DNA from: an uncultured Fluviicola sp.
Lineage (GTDB): Bacteria > Bacteroidota > Bacteroidia > Flavobacteriales_D > Crocinitomicaceae
Length of the DNA: 64,000 nucleotides
Reading direction: 5' to 3'
NCBI GenBank assembly: GCA_913009205.1
Contig: CAJVYC010000010.1
Coordinates: 24,265-88,264 of the forward strand
Made by a program: the position numbers and the translations under genes. Positions 39,434 to 48,942 of the stretch are shown in pieces. The notes beneath the pieces are model-generated. The model was given only the letters and a program-made list of their open reading frames with translations. It was not told the origin of the DNA and did no database searches. Each line of letters opens with the position of its first letter. Positions within the stretch are counted from its first letter, which is position 1.

Positions 39434-40840
39434 TCAATTTAAGACGTCTTTGCGCTGACTGTCAAGTTTAAGTAAAATAAACATCATCATTGAGAATGAC
39501 ATCATTGAAGACCCTCCATAACTAAAGAAAGGCAGAGGAATCCCTATTACAGGGGCGAATTCAATGCTCATTCCAATATTAATGGCAAAATGGTAAAATA
39601 GAATCATTGCTACGGAATAGGCGTAGACCCTATTAAACTTGGACCTTTGCCGCTCAGCGATTATAACAATTCTTAACATCATAAACAGGTACAGAAACAC
39701 TAAAACGAGAGTTCCAGCGAAACCCCATTCTTCCGCGAAGGGGCAAAAGATAAAATCCGTTTCGCTTTCTGGAACGTGGGCACTTCGAACATTTGCCAAA
39801 GTTCCATTTTTATATCCCTTTCCAAACAAACCACCGGAACCAACCGATGCAATGGCTCTATTTCTGTTGTAATCGGCTCCGTTCTTTGCTTGTTCGTTAT
39901 CCGTTAATCCTAGAAAGAGCTCAATACGTTCTTTTTGATGACCAGCAAGTTTTTGAAAACCAGAATCGACGGCTTTAGTTATGGTTCCAGCCAAAACGAA
40001 CCCAATAATGGCAATTATAGCCGCTCTTTTCGCATCCCTTTTTGAAATTGCCAATCGAAGGGCTACATATACTAAGATACAAAGCAGAAAGATGAAGAAC
40101 AGGACGCCATAGTAACCTGGGATTTCAGTTCCTGGAAACATACTAAGTTCTATAATCTCATTACTGAACAGAAGCGTTGTAACGCTTAAAAAGACAACAA
40201 CAAATAGAATTGGAATAAAGTGACTTCCGACCCATGTTTGACGGAACTTAATACCGGGAATGAGGTTAACGACTTTCAGAATTATTGGGTCATACGTTAC
40301 ACCTTCGCGGTACATCACAAATAAAAACGAAGTAAATACTACAAACGTACCTGCGTCAGGCTGGAGAAGGATCATAACCATTGGAATAAGAATAATTCCA
40401 TTGGCGATTACTACCGTTTTAATCGTTTGTTGTTTTTGATTCAATTCCCCAAGGTATCGGGCAAGGAGAATGGCGGTTGCGATTTTGGCAAACTCACCCG
40501 GTTGAATTCCAAGCGAGCCAATTCCAAGCCAAGAGTGGGCTCCATTCCGTGCGGGCATAAACAGAACAATAACGAGTAGTGCCATGCTAAACAGGAAGAT
40601 GGGAAGCGCGAATTTTCGATAAATATCAGAGTCAATCAAAAAGACCAATAATCCTAAGAACAAAGAGATTCCTGCCCACATGATCTGCTTACCATACACT
40701 TGTGAGAAATCAAAAATATTTGAGTGGTCGGGAAGGTATGCGGTTGAATAAACGGTTGCAATTCCCATAGCCATGAGAACTAGAATCACGGCGAGTAATA
40801 TCCAATCTACACCTCCAGTTAAAGATTTGCCTTGTCTCAT
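39434..40840 (-). CDS. rodA: Rod-shape-determining SEDS glycosyltransferase RodA
   Basis: 468 aa SEDS protein; GIGSLGIQPGEFAKIATAILLARYL, FGKGYKNGTLANVRSAHVPESETDFIFCPFAEEWGF, PFFSYGGSSMM. Confidence 0.95.
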   Translation of the reverse strand: MRQGKSLTGGVDWILLAVILVLMAMGIATVYSTAYLPDHSNIFDFSQVYGKQIMWAGISLFLGLLVFLIDSDIYRKFALPIFLFSMALLVIVLFMPARNGAHSWLGIGSLGIQPGEFAKIATAILLARYLGELNQKQQTIKTVVIANGIILIPMVMILLQPDAGTFVVFTSFLFVMYREGVTYDPIILKVVNLIPGIKFRQTWVGSHFIPILFVVVFLSVTTLLFSNEIIELSMFPGTEIPGYYGVLFFIFLLCILVYVALRLAISKRDAKRAAIIAIIGFVLAGTITKAVDSGFQKLAGHQKERIELFLGLTDNEQAKNGADYNRNRAIASVGSGGLFGKGYKNGTLANVRSAHVPESETDFIFCPFAEEWGFAGTLVLVFLYLFMMLRIVIIAERQRSKFNRVYAYSVAMILFYHFAINIGMSIEFAPVIGIPLPFFSYGGSSMMSFSMMMFILLKLDSQRKDVLN

Positions 40841-42711
40841 TCGAAGATGGAAAGTTTGGCTTCGAGAATACGCTTTTCTTTCGCCTTGTCCTTTACTTCA
40901 CCATTTAAATACTTCTCCATAATTAAACTTGCAATAGGTGCAGCCCATGTTCCGCCTCCGTCTCCTGCATTTTCGACAAAGACCGAAACGGCAATTTTTG
41001 GATTGTTCATAGGTGCAAAACAAATAAAGGCTGAATGGTTCTTTTGCTTCACCCCGTGGATGTAATTCTCTATTGTGCCGGTTTTACCACAAATGATGAC
41101 ACTGTCTATCCGCGCACGTCGGGCTGTTCCGCCAGCATCATGAACACATCCGCGCATTCCTTCAATCACTGGATCAAAGTACTTTCGGTCAACCATTGTG
41201 TAGTTTTTCTTCTTGTATTGTTCCAATGGTCCTTTGTCTCCTATTGATTTTACGAAGTGAGGTGTATAGAACCAACCCCTATTTGCAATTGTGGCTGCAA
41301 CGTTTGCAAGCTGAAGAGGAGTTAATTCAACTTCTCCTTGACCAATTGATATGGATCGAATGGTTGAGAATTTCCATTGACGGTGTCCATGCCATCTGTC
41401 GTAAAAAGCGATATCTGGTATTCTCCCTGAAGTTAAGCCAGTGATATCCGTATTAAGTTTTTTACCCAATCCAAAACTGTGCATGTATTGAACCCACTTT
41501 TCAAGACCAATTGGAGCGTCTTCGAACTGACTTTTTTTCTTTTTTTGTTCAATAATTCTTCGAGTTACCGCATAGAAGTAAGGATTACACGACATTTTAA
41601 CAGCTTCGGCTACACTTCTAGCGGAAGGGTGGTTGTGGCATCCAACAACACTTTTGTTGCATGCAAAGCCAGAACTTTCAGTAATAACGCCTTCTTGCAT
41701 GCCAATCAATGATTGAAGCAACTTGAAAGTTGAACCGGGCATGTATTGTGCTGCCAATGGTCGTGGGAAAAGCGGCACATTTAAATCTTCTTCCAATGCC
41801 GGCATGTTTGCTTTAATTTTTCGCCTCCCCACAAGTAAATTAGGGTCGTAAGTCGGAGCGGAGACCAATGCCAAAATCTCTCCGGTTGAAGGCTCAATGG
41901 CTACGATACAGCCTTTTTTGTTTTGCATTAATTTTTCTCCGTAAGCTTGGAGCTCTGCATCCAATCCCAAATGAATTGCGGGAGCTTGAACCGCAGTAGT
42001 GTCGTACCTGCCATTTTCGAAGGACCCAATTTGATTATTCTTTGCTGATTGAACAATATACTTGACTCCTTTTTCACCTCTAAAATATTTGTCGTAGTAA
42101 CGTTCAATCCCTGAACGCCCAATGTAATCGCCAGATTTGTAAAAAGGAAGCCTTTCCAATTCGCCTGCATTCACTTCAGTTAGATATCCAAGAATATTTG
42201 CACCGTTCGCATAAGGATAGTGTCTCATGCTTGTAATTTCTTCAAAAAAGCCCGGGTGTTCTTCAAGATGCGGCACAATCCGCGACATTTCATCTGAGGT
42301 AAGTTCTTTAATGAAAGGATAGGATCTATACGATCTATAGTTTGAGTCCCTTCTTTTTAGATTCTTGCTGTAATAGTCCTTTTGTTCGACTTTAATCTCC
42401 TTTAAACGGCTTCGGATTTCCTCAGGCGTCATGTTGATGAGTTCTCCGAGTTTGGAAGGATTAAAATGCCTGATGTCATCTTCGCAAACCATCAAATTGT
42501 AGTACGTTTGGTTCGAGACGACTTTTTTTCCATTTCGATCAAAAACCACAGCGCGAGGCGGCGTAATCTCTCTCTTTTTTTCAGCAATTTGTTGCGCGCG
42601 TAGTTTCCACTGATCGTCAACCACCTGCATGTAAAACAGCTTCATTGTGTAAATGACACCAATGAGGCAGAAAAACGTGACAATCACATATTTACGCGAA
42701 TCATATTTCAT
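40837..42711 (-). CDS. mrdA: Penicillin-binding protein 2
   Basis: 624 aa; YMPGSTFKLLQSLIG, GQGEVELTPLQLANV, CGKTGTIENY. Confidence 0.95.
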   Translation of the reverse strand: MKYDSRKYVIVTFFCLIGVIYTMKLFYMQVVDDQWKLRAQQIAEKKREITPPRAVVFDRNGKKVVSNQTYYNLMVCEDDIRHFNPSKLGELINMTPEEIRSRLKEIKVEQKDYYSKNLKRRDSNYRSYRSYPFIKELTSDEMSRIVPHLEEHPGFFEEITSMRHYPYANGANILGYLTEVNAGELERLPFYKSGDYIGRSGIERYYDKYFRGEKGVKYIVQSAKNNQIGSFENGRYDTTAVQAPAIHLGLDAELQAYGEKLMQNKKGCIVAIEPSTGEILALVSAPTYDPNLLVGRRKIKANMPALEEDLNVPLFPRPLAAQYMPGSTFKLLQSLIGMQEGVITESSGFACNKSVVGCHNHPSARSVAEAVKMSCNPYFYAVTRRIIEQKKKKSQFEDAPIGLEKWVQYMHSFGLGKKLNTDITGLTSGRIPDIAFYDRWHGHRQWKFSTIRSISIGQGEVELTPLQLANVAATIANRGWFYTPHFVKSIGDKGPLEQYKKKNYTMVDRKYFDPVIEGMRGCVHDAGGTARRARIDSVIICGKTGTIENYIHGVKQKNHSAFICFAPMNNPKIAVSVFVENAGDGGGTWAAPIASLIMEKYLNGEVKDKAKEKRILEAKLSIFE

Positions 42712-43216
42712 TACTTTTCCTTAAAAATAAGTATTGCAATAAAATACAAATCAAAATGGAGACTACAAGGCTTAATCCCGTTTTTTGTAGAACAAAAACG
42801 ATTTCATTCAATTTGAACATTTCGAGCATGAAGAACCAGAAATGGTGAATGATTATTAGCAGTCCAAATGTCTTTAAAAACCAACCTGTACCTAGGGTAA
42901 ATATATTTGTTTCCAATAATGCGTCGTAGCCATCTCGAGGTGCAAAGAGCTTGTAGATCAACGGTCGAAAATAACCAACGGCAAGTAGAGACGAGGTGTG
43001 TAATCCAAAAGTGTTAGACAATGCATCAATGGAAAGACCTAGAGCGAATGCAATTAGCATCAGTGAAAAAACACCCATTTCAACAGGTAAGAACAAGATG
43101 AAAAGAGGGTAGATCATTATCTGAATCCCCATCCCTAATTCAATTTGATTCAAGACAAGAACCTGAACTAAAAAGAACAAGAAAAATCTCAAGGTATGTT
43201 TTGCTATTTGGCTCAT
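42701..43216 (-). CDS. mreD: Rod-shape-determining membrane protein MreD
   Basis: 171 aa multi-TM protein between mreC and mrdA, with overlapping ends. Confidence 0.85.
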   Translation of the reverse strand: MSQIAKHTLRFFLFFLVQVLVLNQIELGMGIQIMIYPLFILFLPVEMGVFSLMLIAFALGLSIDALSNTFGLHTSSLLAVGYFRPLIYKLFAPRDGYDALLETNIFTLGTGWFLKTFGLLIIIHHFWFFMLEMFKLNEIVFVLQKTGLSLVVSILICILLQYLFLRKSNEI

Positions 43217-44058
43217 AATTGCGGGTCCACTGGAATGTGCGACTCAGCGTTGTCTTGTTCTTCCTTCAATAAGTTTTTAACCACGTATACACGTTGCACT
43301 GTTCTGTAGTTTTCCGAAAATAATATCGTGACATTCCAAAGTGGCATTCCTTCAACTACGCTTGCTTTTTCAACTTTTCCAACGGCAATTCCTTCTGGAA
43401 ATATTCCCGCACTTCCTCTCGTAACCACCTTTGACCATTTGACGATGTCACTATCATTCGAAATTCCGGTAAGTGTTCCTCTTCTCGAATCCTTTCCATC
43501 CCATTGCAAGAATCCGTGTTCTCCAGAGACTTCGATCATCACTGCGATGTTTAATTTTTCTGTCAAGCAAGATTTCACAATTGAATATTTAGGACCTGCA
43601 AAATGAATAACGCCAACAACTCCATTACTCGAAAATACGCCCATGTTGCGTTTGACTCCTTGATTGGAACCGACGCTAATTGTAAAGAAATTGTTTCGTT
43701 TGGTGTGAGTGGAGTTGATTATTTCTCCTGGAACATACTTATATTGAACTTTATGCAGAGTGTCGTCAACTTTTACGAGTCCATTGTCCAAACGAAATAA
43801 ATTTTCTATTGTTCGGCTTCTCAAGTCCAAATTTTCTTTTTGAAGAGAAGTATTGTTTTCTTCAAGGTCTAGAAATTTAGTAAGGTCATGTTTCATTTCG
43901 AAAATAGTTCCCGAAATGGCAGATGTACTGGTCAAATATTGTGATCTCGGAAAGGATAAAAACGTGAAATAGAATGTTAGTGCAATTCCTTGGAGGAGTG
44001 CAAAGAGCAAAAACACACGAAATCGCCGAATAAAAGCGAGAAAATTACGCATACACAA
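43213..44058 (-). CDS. mreC: Rod-shape-determining protein MreC
   Basis: 281 aa; N-terminal TM, coiled coil, TKRNNFFTISVGSNQGVKRNMGVFSSNGVVGVIHFAG. Confidence 0.92.
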   Translation of the reverse strand: MCMRNFLAFIRRFRVFLLFALLQGIALTFYFTFLSFPRSQYLTSTSAISGTIFEMKHDLTKFLDLEENNTSLQKENLDLRSRTIENLFRLDNGLVKVDDTLHKVQYKYVPGEIINSTHTKRNNFFTISVGSNQGVKRNMGVFSSNGVVGVIHFAGPKYSIVKSCLTEKLNIAVMIEVSGEHGFLQWDGKDSRRGTLTGISNDSDIVKWSKVVTRGSAGIFPEGIAVGKVEKASVVEGMPLWNVTILFSENYRTVQRVYVVKNLLKEEQDNAESHIPVDPQL

Positions 44059-44300
44059 ATGTAGTAATTAGACCCCGTTATAAACTCGAAATAATACATA
44101 CTTTGTTAAAAATGAATTGTTGAGAATTCTCAGCCTACAAAGGGATGCAGCTAAGAGCTCAACTTTTATTAGAGATTCTGTTTTTTTCAACATCTTTTAC
44201 GTTATCAATTTCTTCGAAACTTGAAGTCAAATCATTAGTAATATTATACATTTGGGTACTTACTCCTATCCTTTGGAAGGAGAAAAAGAAAAATTGCACA

Positions 44301-44549
44301 ATGTAAAAAACATTGGGAATATCGGCTTTTTATAATGATTCAGTAGCGGGTATAACTATTGGAAATTAGATTGTTGCGGCCGCCCAAGAAGAGCTGTTCA
44401 CAAGAGAAAAGCACATCGAAAAATTTCAGATTGAAGCCATTAAATTTGTTTGAAACAACCAGGGTTGAGCATTGGCGAATTGGATGCTATCGGTTTTTAC
44501 GATAAACCGTTTTTGAAGTTCGAGCGCTTGCTTGAAACGAAAAAGCTTA
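44301..44549 (+). pseudogene. Carbamoyltransferase (NodU/CmcH family) N-terminal remnant
   Basis: M*KTLGISAFYNDSVAGITIGN*IVAAAQEELFTREKHIEKFQIEAIKF / (frameshift) / CLKQPGLSIGELDAIGFYDKPFLKFERLLET; matches the family's LGISAFYHDSA...VAAAQEERFTRKKHD...CL..AGL...LD.V.FYDKP.LKFERLLET layout. Confidence 0.85.
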
Positions 44550-44661
44550 CTGTAAGTGAAATCTATCTATGTTTTTGCGGATCAGTAATTTGATAAGGCA
44601 AGTTTCGAAAGACCTTGCTAGTCTTTTAAATTACCCAGTAATATTGTTTTGAAAACAGCGT

Positions 44662-45687
44662 TTAATCTCTGATCAAGAATTGGAAACGATCGATGTTTTT
44701 CAATGCGATACTTGTTCCTCTTGCAACTGCTCTTAACGGATCTTCAGCAATGTGTACAGGAAGTTTTGTTTTCTGTGATATTCGTATATCAAGTCCACGA
44801 AGCATTGAGCCCCCGCCAGCTAAATAGATTCCAGTTTTGTAAATGTCTGCTGAAAGCTCAGGAGGTGTCATCTCAAGAGCACTTAAAACAGCCTCTTCGA
44901 TTTTAGAAATCGTTTTGTCAAGAGCATGTGCAACTTCAGAGTATGAGATGATAATTTCCTTAGGAATACCCGTCATTAAATCACGGCCTTGAACAGCCCA
45001 ATCCGCAGGGGGATTCTCTAATTCTGGCAATGCAGCTCCAACGTTAATTTTTATTTCTTCGGCCGTTCTTTCACCAACTAAAATGTTGTGCTGACGACGC
45101 ATATACTCTTCAATATCTTTCGTAAAATCATCACCCGCAACACGAATAGACTTGTCACAAACAATTCCTCCCAATGCGATTACTGCAATTTCAGAAGTTC
45201 CACCGCCAATATCAATAATCATATTCCCCATTGGCTCTTCAACGTCAATACCAATACCAATAGCAGCTGCCATCGGCTCGTGAATAAGATAAACTTCTTT
45301 TGCTCCAGCGTGTTCTGCGGAATCTCGAACGGCACGTTTTTCAACCTCTGTAATTCCAGAAGGAATACAAATAACCATTTTCAAAGAAGGATTAAATAAG
45401 CTACGACCAGTTCCGATCATCTTGATCATTCCACGAATCATCTGTTCAGCAGCTTGGAAATCAGCAATTACACCATCTCTCAATGGACGCACAGTTTCAA
45501 TCAGCTTATGGGTTTTACCATGCATTTGTTGTGCTTTCTTTCCGATAGCAACAATTTTTCCAGATTGAATATCTCTTGCAACAATCGAAGGTTCATCAAC
45601 TACAACTTTATCATTCATTATGATAAGTGTATTTGCCGTTCCTAAATCAATCGCAATTTCCTGTGTTAAAAAGCTAAATAATCCCAT
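44662..45687 (-). CDS. mreB: Rod-shape-determining protein MreB
   Basis: EIAIDLGTANTLIIMNDKVVVDEPSIVA, IDIGGGTSEIAVIALGGIV; AGGAGG Shine-Dalgarno just upstream on the minus strand. Confidence 0.97.
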   Translation of the reverse strand: MGLFSFLTQEIAIDLGTANTLIIMNDKVVVDEPSIVARDIQSGKIVAIGKKAQQMHGKTHKLIETVRPLRDGVIADFQAAEQMIRGMIKMIGTGRSLFNPSLKMVICIPSGITEVEKRAVRDSAEHAGAKEVYLIHEPMAAAIGIGIDVEEPMGNMIIDIGGGTSEIAVIALGGIVCDKSIRVAGDDFTKDIEEYMRRQHNILVGERTAEEIKINVGAALPELENPPADWAVQGRDLMTGIPKEIIISYSEVAHALDKTISKIEEAVLSALEMTPPELSADIYKTGIYLAGGGSMLRGLDIRISQKTKLPVHIAEDPLRAVARGTSIALKNIDRFQFLIRD

Positions 45688-45772
45688 TTTTTAAGTCCTC
45701 CTGCTTGCTTGTTTGCTTAAAATTACCAATTCTTAATATACTATCTACTCAATTTTACAGAAAAGATTCGCT

Positions 45773-47302
45773 TTAGTGTTTAAAGTGTCTATTTCCAGTT
45801 GTAACCATAGATATTCCGTGTGCATCGCAATAATCTATCGAATGCTGGTCTTTAATTGAACCGCCAGGTTGAATCACAGCTTTAATTCCTGCTTTATCAG
45901 CAATTTCTACACAATCAGGGAATGGGAAAAATGCATCCGATGCCATCACAGCTCCGTCCAATGAGAACTTGAATGTTTGTGCTTTATGAATTGCTTGGTT
46001 CAATGCATCAACACGAGATGTTTGACCTGTCCCACTCGCTAATAGTTGCTTGTTTTTAGCAATTACAATTGTATTCGATTTTGTGTGTTTAACAAGTTTG
46101 TTAGCAAATAACAAATCTTCAATTTCATACTCCTTTGGAGTCACTTTCGTCGTTGGCGTTAAATCTTCTCTCTTTTCAGACTTGAAATCTTTATCTTGTT
46201 CCAAGACACCATTCAACAAAGTTCTGAATTGTCTTTTAGGAAGTTCAACTTCTTTCTGCGTCAAGATGATTCTATTTTTCTTCCCTTTTAAAGTATCAAG
46301 TGCTTCTGCTTCGTACGAAGGAGCAATTACAACTTCACAAAACAATTCGTGAATTTCATTCGCTGTTGCAACATCAATTTTGGTGTTACTGATTAAAATT
46401 CCACCGAATGCACTAACAGGATCTCCTGCAAGAGCATCAACATAGGCCTTATGGATTGAATCTCTCGTAGCTAAACCACAGGCATTATTGTGCTTTAGAA
46501 TCGCGAACGTTGGACCTTCACCTTTAAATTCAGCCATCAAGTTCACCGCAGCATCAACATCTAGCAAGTTGTTGTACGACAACTCTTTACCGTGTAATTT
46601 ATTGAAAAGAGCATTCATATTGCCATGGAAAATACCTTTTTGGTGTGGGTTTTCTCCGTAACGCAATGTTTGATTCTCAGAAATACTTTCTTTAAAGAAT
46701 TCTTTTTTATTGTTGTTGAAATATTTAAAAATGTGACTGTCGTAATGAGAAGAGGTATCAAACGCATCTCTAGCAAAATCTTTACGTTCTCCCAGCTCAG
46801 TTGTGCACTTATGTTCCGTAATAATATCCAAGAAAGTAGCATATTGATTCTTAGATGGAATGATGACAACATCTTTATAATTTTTGGCTGCAGCACGAAT
46901 TAAAGAGATTCCACCAATGTCAATTTTTTCAATGATATCTGCATGACCAGCACCAGAAGAAACGGTGTCTTCAAATGGGTACAAATCAACAATAACTAAA
47001 TCCAATTCAGGAATGTCGAATTCTTTGATTTGAGCTTGGTCACCTTCGTTCTCTCTACGCGCCAAAATTCCACCAAATACTTTTGGGTGCAACGTTTTCA
47101 CTCTTCCCCCCAAGATTGATGGGTAAGATGTTAGGTCTTCCACACGGATTACTGGAATGTCAAGCCCTTCTATGAAAGTCTGAGTGCCACCTGTTGAGTA
47201 AATGGCAACACCGTTTTTATGAAGTTGTTTGACGATTGGCTCTAAACCACCTTTGTCGAATACCGAAATCAAGGCTGATTTGATCTGTTTTCTTGCACTC
47301 AT
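45773..47302 (-). CDS. purH: Bifunctional AICAR transformylase/IMP cyclohydrolase
   Basis: KSALISVFDKGGLEPIVKQL, YSTGGTQTFIEG, HNNACGLATRDS, ASDAFFPFPDCVEIADKAGIKAVIQPGGSIKDQ. Confidence 0.97.
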   Translation of the reverse strand: MSARKQIKSALISVFDKGGLEPIVKQLHKNGVAIYSTGGTQTFIEGLDIPVIRVEDLTSYPSILGGRVKTLHPKVFGGILARRENEGDQAQIKEFDIPELDLVIVDLYPFEDTVSSGAGHADIIEKIDIGGISLIRAAAKNYKDVVIIPSKNQYATFLDIITEHKCTTELGERKDFARDAFDTSSHYDSHIFKYFNNNKKEFFKESISENQTLRYGENPHQKGIFHGNMNALFNKLHGKELSYNNLLDVDAAVNLMAEFKGEGPTFAILKHNNACGLATRDSIHKAYVDALAGDPVSAFGGILISNTKIDVATANEIHELFCEVVIAPSYEAEALDTLKGKKNRIILTQKEVELPKRQFRTLLNGVLEQDKDFKSEKREDLTPTTKVTPKEYEIEDLLFANKLVKHTKSNTIVIAKNKQLLASGTGQTSRVDALNQAIHKAQTFKFSLDGAVMASDAFFPFPDCVEIADKAGIKAVIQPGGSIKDQHSIDYCDAHGISMVTTGNRHFKH

Positions 47303-47445
47303 TTCCCTTGCTGTTTTGGAGTTAAAATGAAAGCATAAAATTACTTCAAATTAATAGCTTAAATTGTATTTAAATGACAAAAAATAAGAGAAGTTTTCAA
47401 CGACTTGTTTATTGCTTATTTTACTTTTATAGAAAAGATTGAAAT

Positions 47446-48126
47446 ATGCCGAAGATTTGTGTTGTAGAAGATGAGAATAGTATCGCCGAAATGGTTCGAT
47501 TCAACCTTGAAATGGAATCTTATGAAGTCGAGTTGATTCAAGATGGAGCTGAGGCTCTGGAGCTGTTCAAGCGCAATTCCGAGTTCGACTTGATCATTTT
47601 AGACGTGATGTTGCCGAATGTCAGTGGTGTAGATTTATGCCGTTTGATTCGGCAGACTTCACAAGTCCCGATTTTATTTCTTTCAGCAAAAGGAACGACA
47701 GCGGATAGAATTGAAGGGCTTAAGGCTGGTGGTAACGATTACTTACCAAAACCATTCGATCTTGAAGAGCTCTTGTTGAGAATAGCGATCTTATTAAATA
47801 CGATTCCGAAATCAACAGAAGAAATTGTGACCATTGGGCGTTGTGAAGTGAACTTTAAAACTTTTCTTGTTGTCAATGAAGAAACAGAAGATGAAATCAC
47901 CTTATCAAAAAAGGAAGTTGCGCTGTTGCAGCTGTTTTATTCTAAAGCTGGGGAAGTAATTTCAAGACCTGAGATTTTGGATAAAGTTTGGGGAAAGGAT
48001 CAATTTCCAACGACGCGAACAATCGATAATTTCATTTTGCATTTCAGAAAGATTTTTGAAACGAATCCGAAAGAACCAAATCACTTTCATTCGGTGAGGG
48101 GAGTTGGTTATAAGTTTTTGAGATAG
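47446..48126 (+). CDS. OmpR/PhoB-family response regulator without adjacent kinase
   Basis: 226 aa; [32 protein letters not shown], winged helix TTRTIDNFILHFRKIFE...SVRGVGYKFLR. Confidence 0.94.
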   Translation: MPKICVVEDENSIAEMVRFNLEMESYEVELIQDGAEALELFKRNSEFDLIILDVMLPNVSGVDLCRLIRQTSQVPILFLSAKGTTADRIEGLKAGGNDYLPKPFDLEELLLRIAILLNTIPKSTEEIVTIGRCEVNFKTFLVVNEETEDEITLSKKEVALLQLFYSKAGEVISRPEILDKVWGKDQFPTTRTIDNFILHFRKIFETNPKEPNHFHSVRGVGYKFLR

Positions 48127-48130
48127 TTGG

Positions 48131-48272
48131 TTTAACCGCAAAGACGCAAGTCGCCTTTAAGGCTGGGCGCTATGAAGTTCCTTGTTTTAGCCGCAAAGTG
48201 TCGAACACCCTTAGGTCTGCTAGCGTTACCCTGTGCATTATCAAGTTGTGTCTTTAAGCCTCAGCGGTTAAA
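48131..48272. repeat. Inverted repeat tttaaccgc ... gcggttaaa enclosing a ~124-bp noncoding stretch with an internal agccgcaaag copy
   Basis: Read directly: 48131-48139 and 48264-48272 are perfect reverse complements. Confidence 0.55.
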
Positions 48273-48475
48273 AACTGACCACAGCATGTCCACTTAATAA
48301 ACTCTATGATCTACTCGATAAATCAGTTGAAGGCCCGGCAAATTCTTTCCTGCTTAGCTGCGTATTAAATTAATCTTCTAAAGTTGATTTAAATATTAAA
48401 ATTAGGGTGATGCTAAAGAATCATAATTCTCTTGATCACTTAACTATTCCTATCAAAAGCTGCGGTTTTTCTTTC

Positions 48476-48483
48476 TATCTTTG
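48476..48483 (+). promoter_or_regulatory. -7 box TATCTTTG upstream of dCMP deaminase
   Basis: Exact TAnnTTTG match 15 nt before ATG 48499. Confidence 0.5.
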
Positions 48484-48498
48484 AGTGCAATTATAGTT

Positions 48499-48942
48499 AT
48501 GAAAGAAGAAGTAGCAAAACAATTAAGATACGATAGAGCCTATTTAAGAATGGCTGCAACATGGTCAGAACTGTCACATTGTTCAAGAAAACAGGTTGGG
48601 GCAATTATTGTGCGTGAAGGAATGATCATTTCCGACGGGTTCAATGGAACGCCAAGTGGATTTGATAACTCTTGTGAGAACGAGCAGGGAGAAACGCATT
48701 GGTATGTTTTACACGCCGAAGCGAATGCTATTTTGAAAGTGGCTAAGTCAACGCACAACTGCCAAGGAGCAACCTTGTATTTGACCTTATCACCTTGTAA
48801 GGATTGCAGCAAATTGGTTGTTCAATCGGGAATTAGCAAAGTTGTTTTTGTAAAAAAATATAAAGACGAGAGTGGAATTCAATTTTTAGAAGATGCTGGT
48901 GTTGATGTAGTACAAATAGAAAATTTGACAGATGGAGAATAG
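48499..48942 (+). CDS. dCMP deaminase family protein
   Basis: VLHAEANAILKVAKS, LTLSPCKDCSKLVVQSGI zinc-deaminase motifs; start moved to ATG 48499. Confidence 0.93.
   Translation: MKEEVAKQLRYDRAYLRMAATWSELSHCSRKQVGAIIVREGMIISDGFNGTPSGFDNSCENEQGETHWYVLHAEANAILKVAKSTHNCQGATLYLTLSPCKDCSKLVVQSGISKVVFVKKYKDESGIQFLEDAGVDVVQIENLTDGE

Noticed and set aside
44168-44255. Minus 30-aa ORF MYNITNDLTSSFEEIDNVKDVEKNRISNKS
   Set aside because: Too short and without family resemblance to call, although a GGAG lies upstream.
45088-45645. Asn-rich plus ORFs opposite mreB
   Set aside because: Antisense artefact of the mreB sequence.
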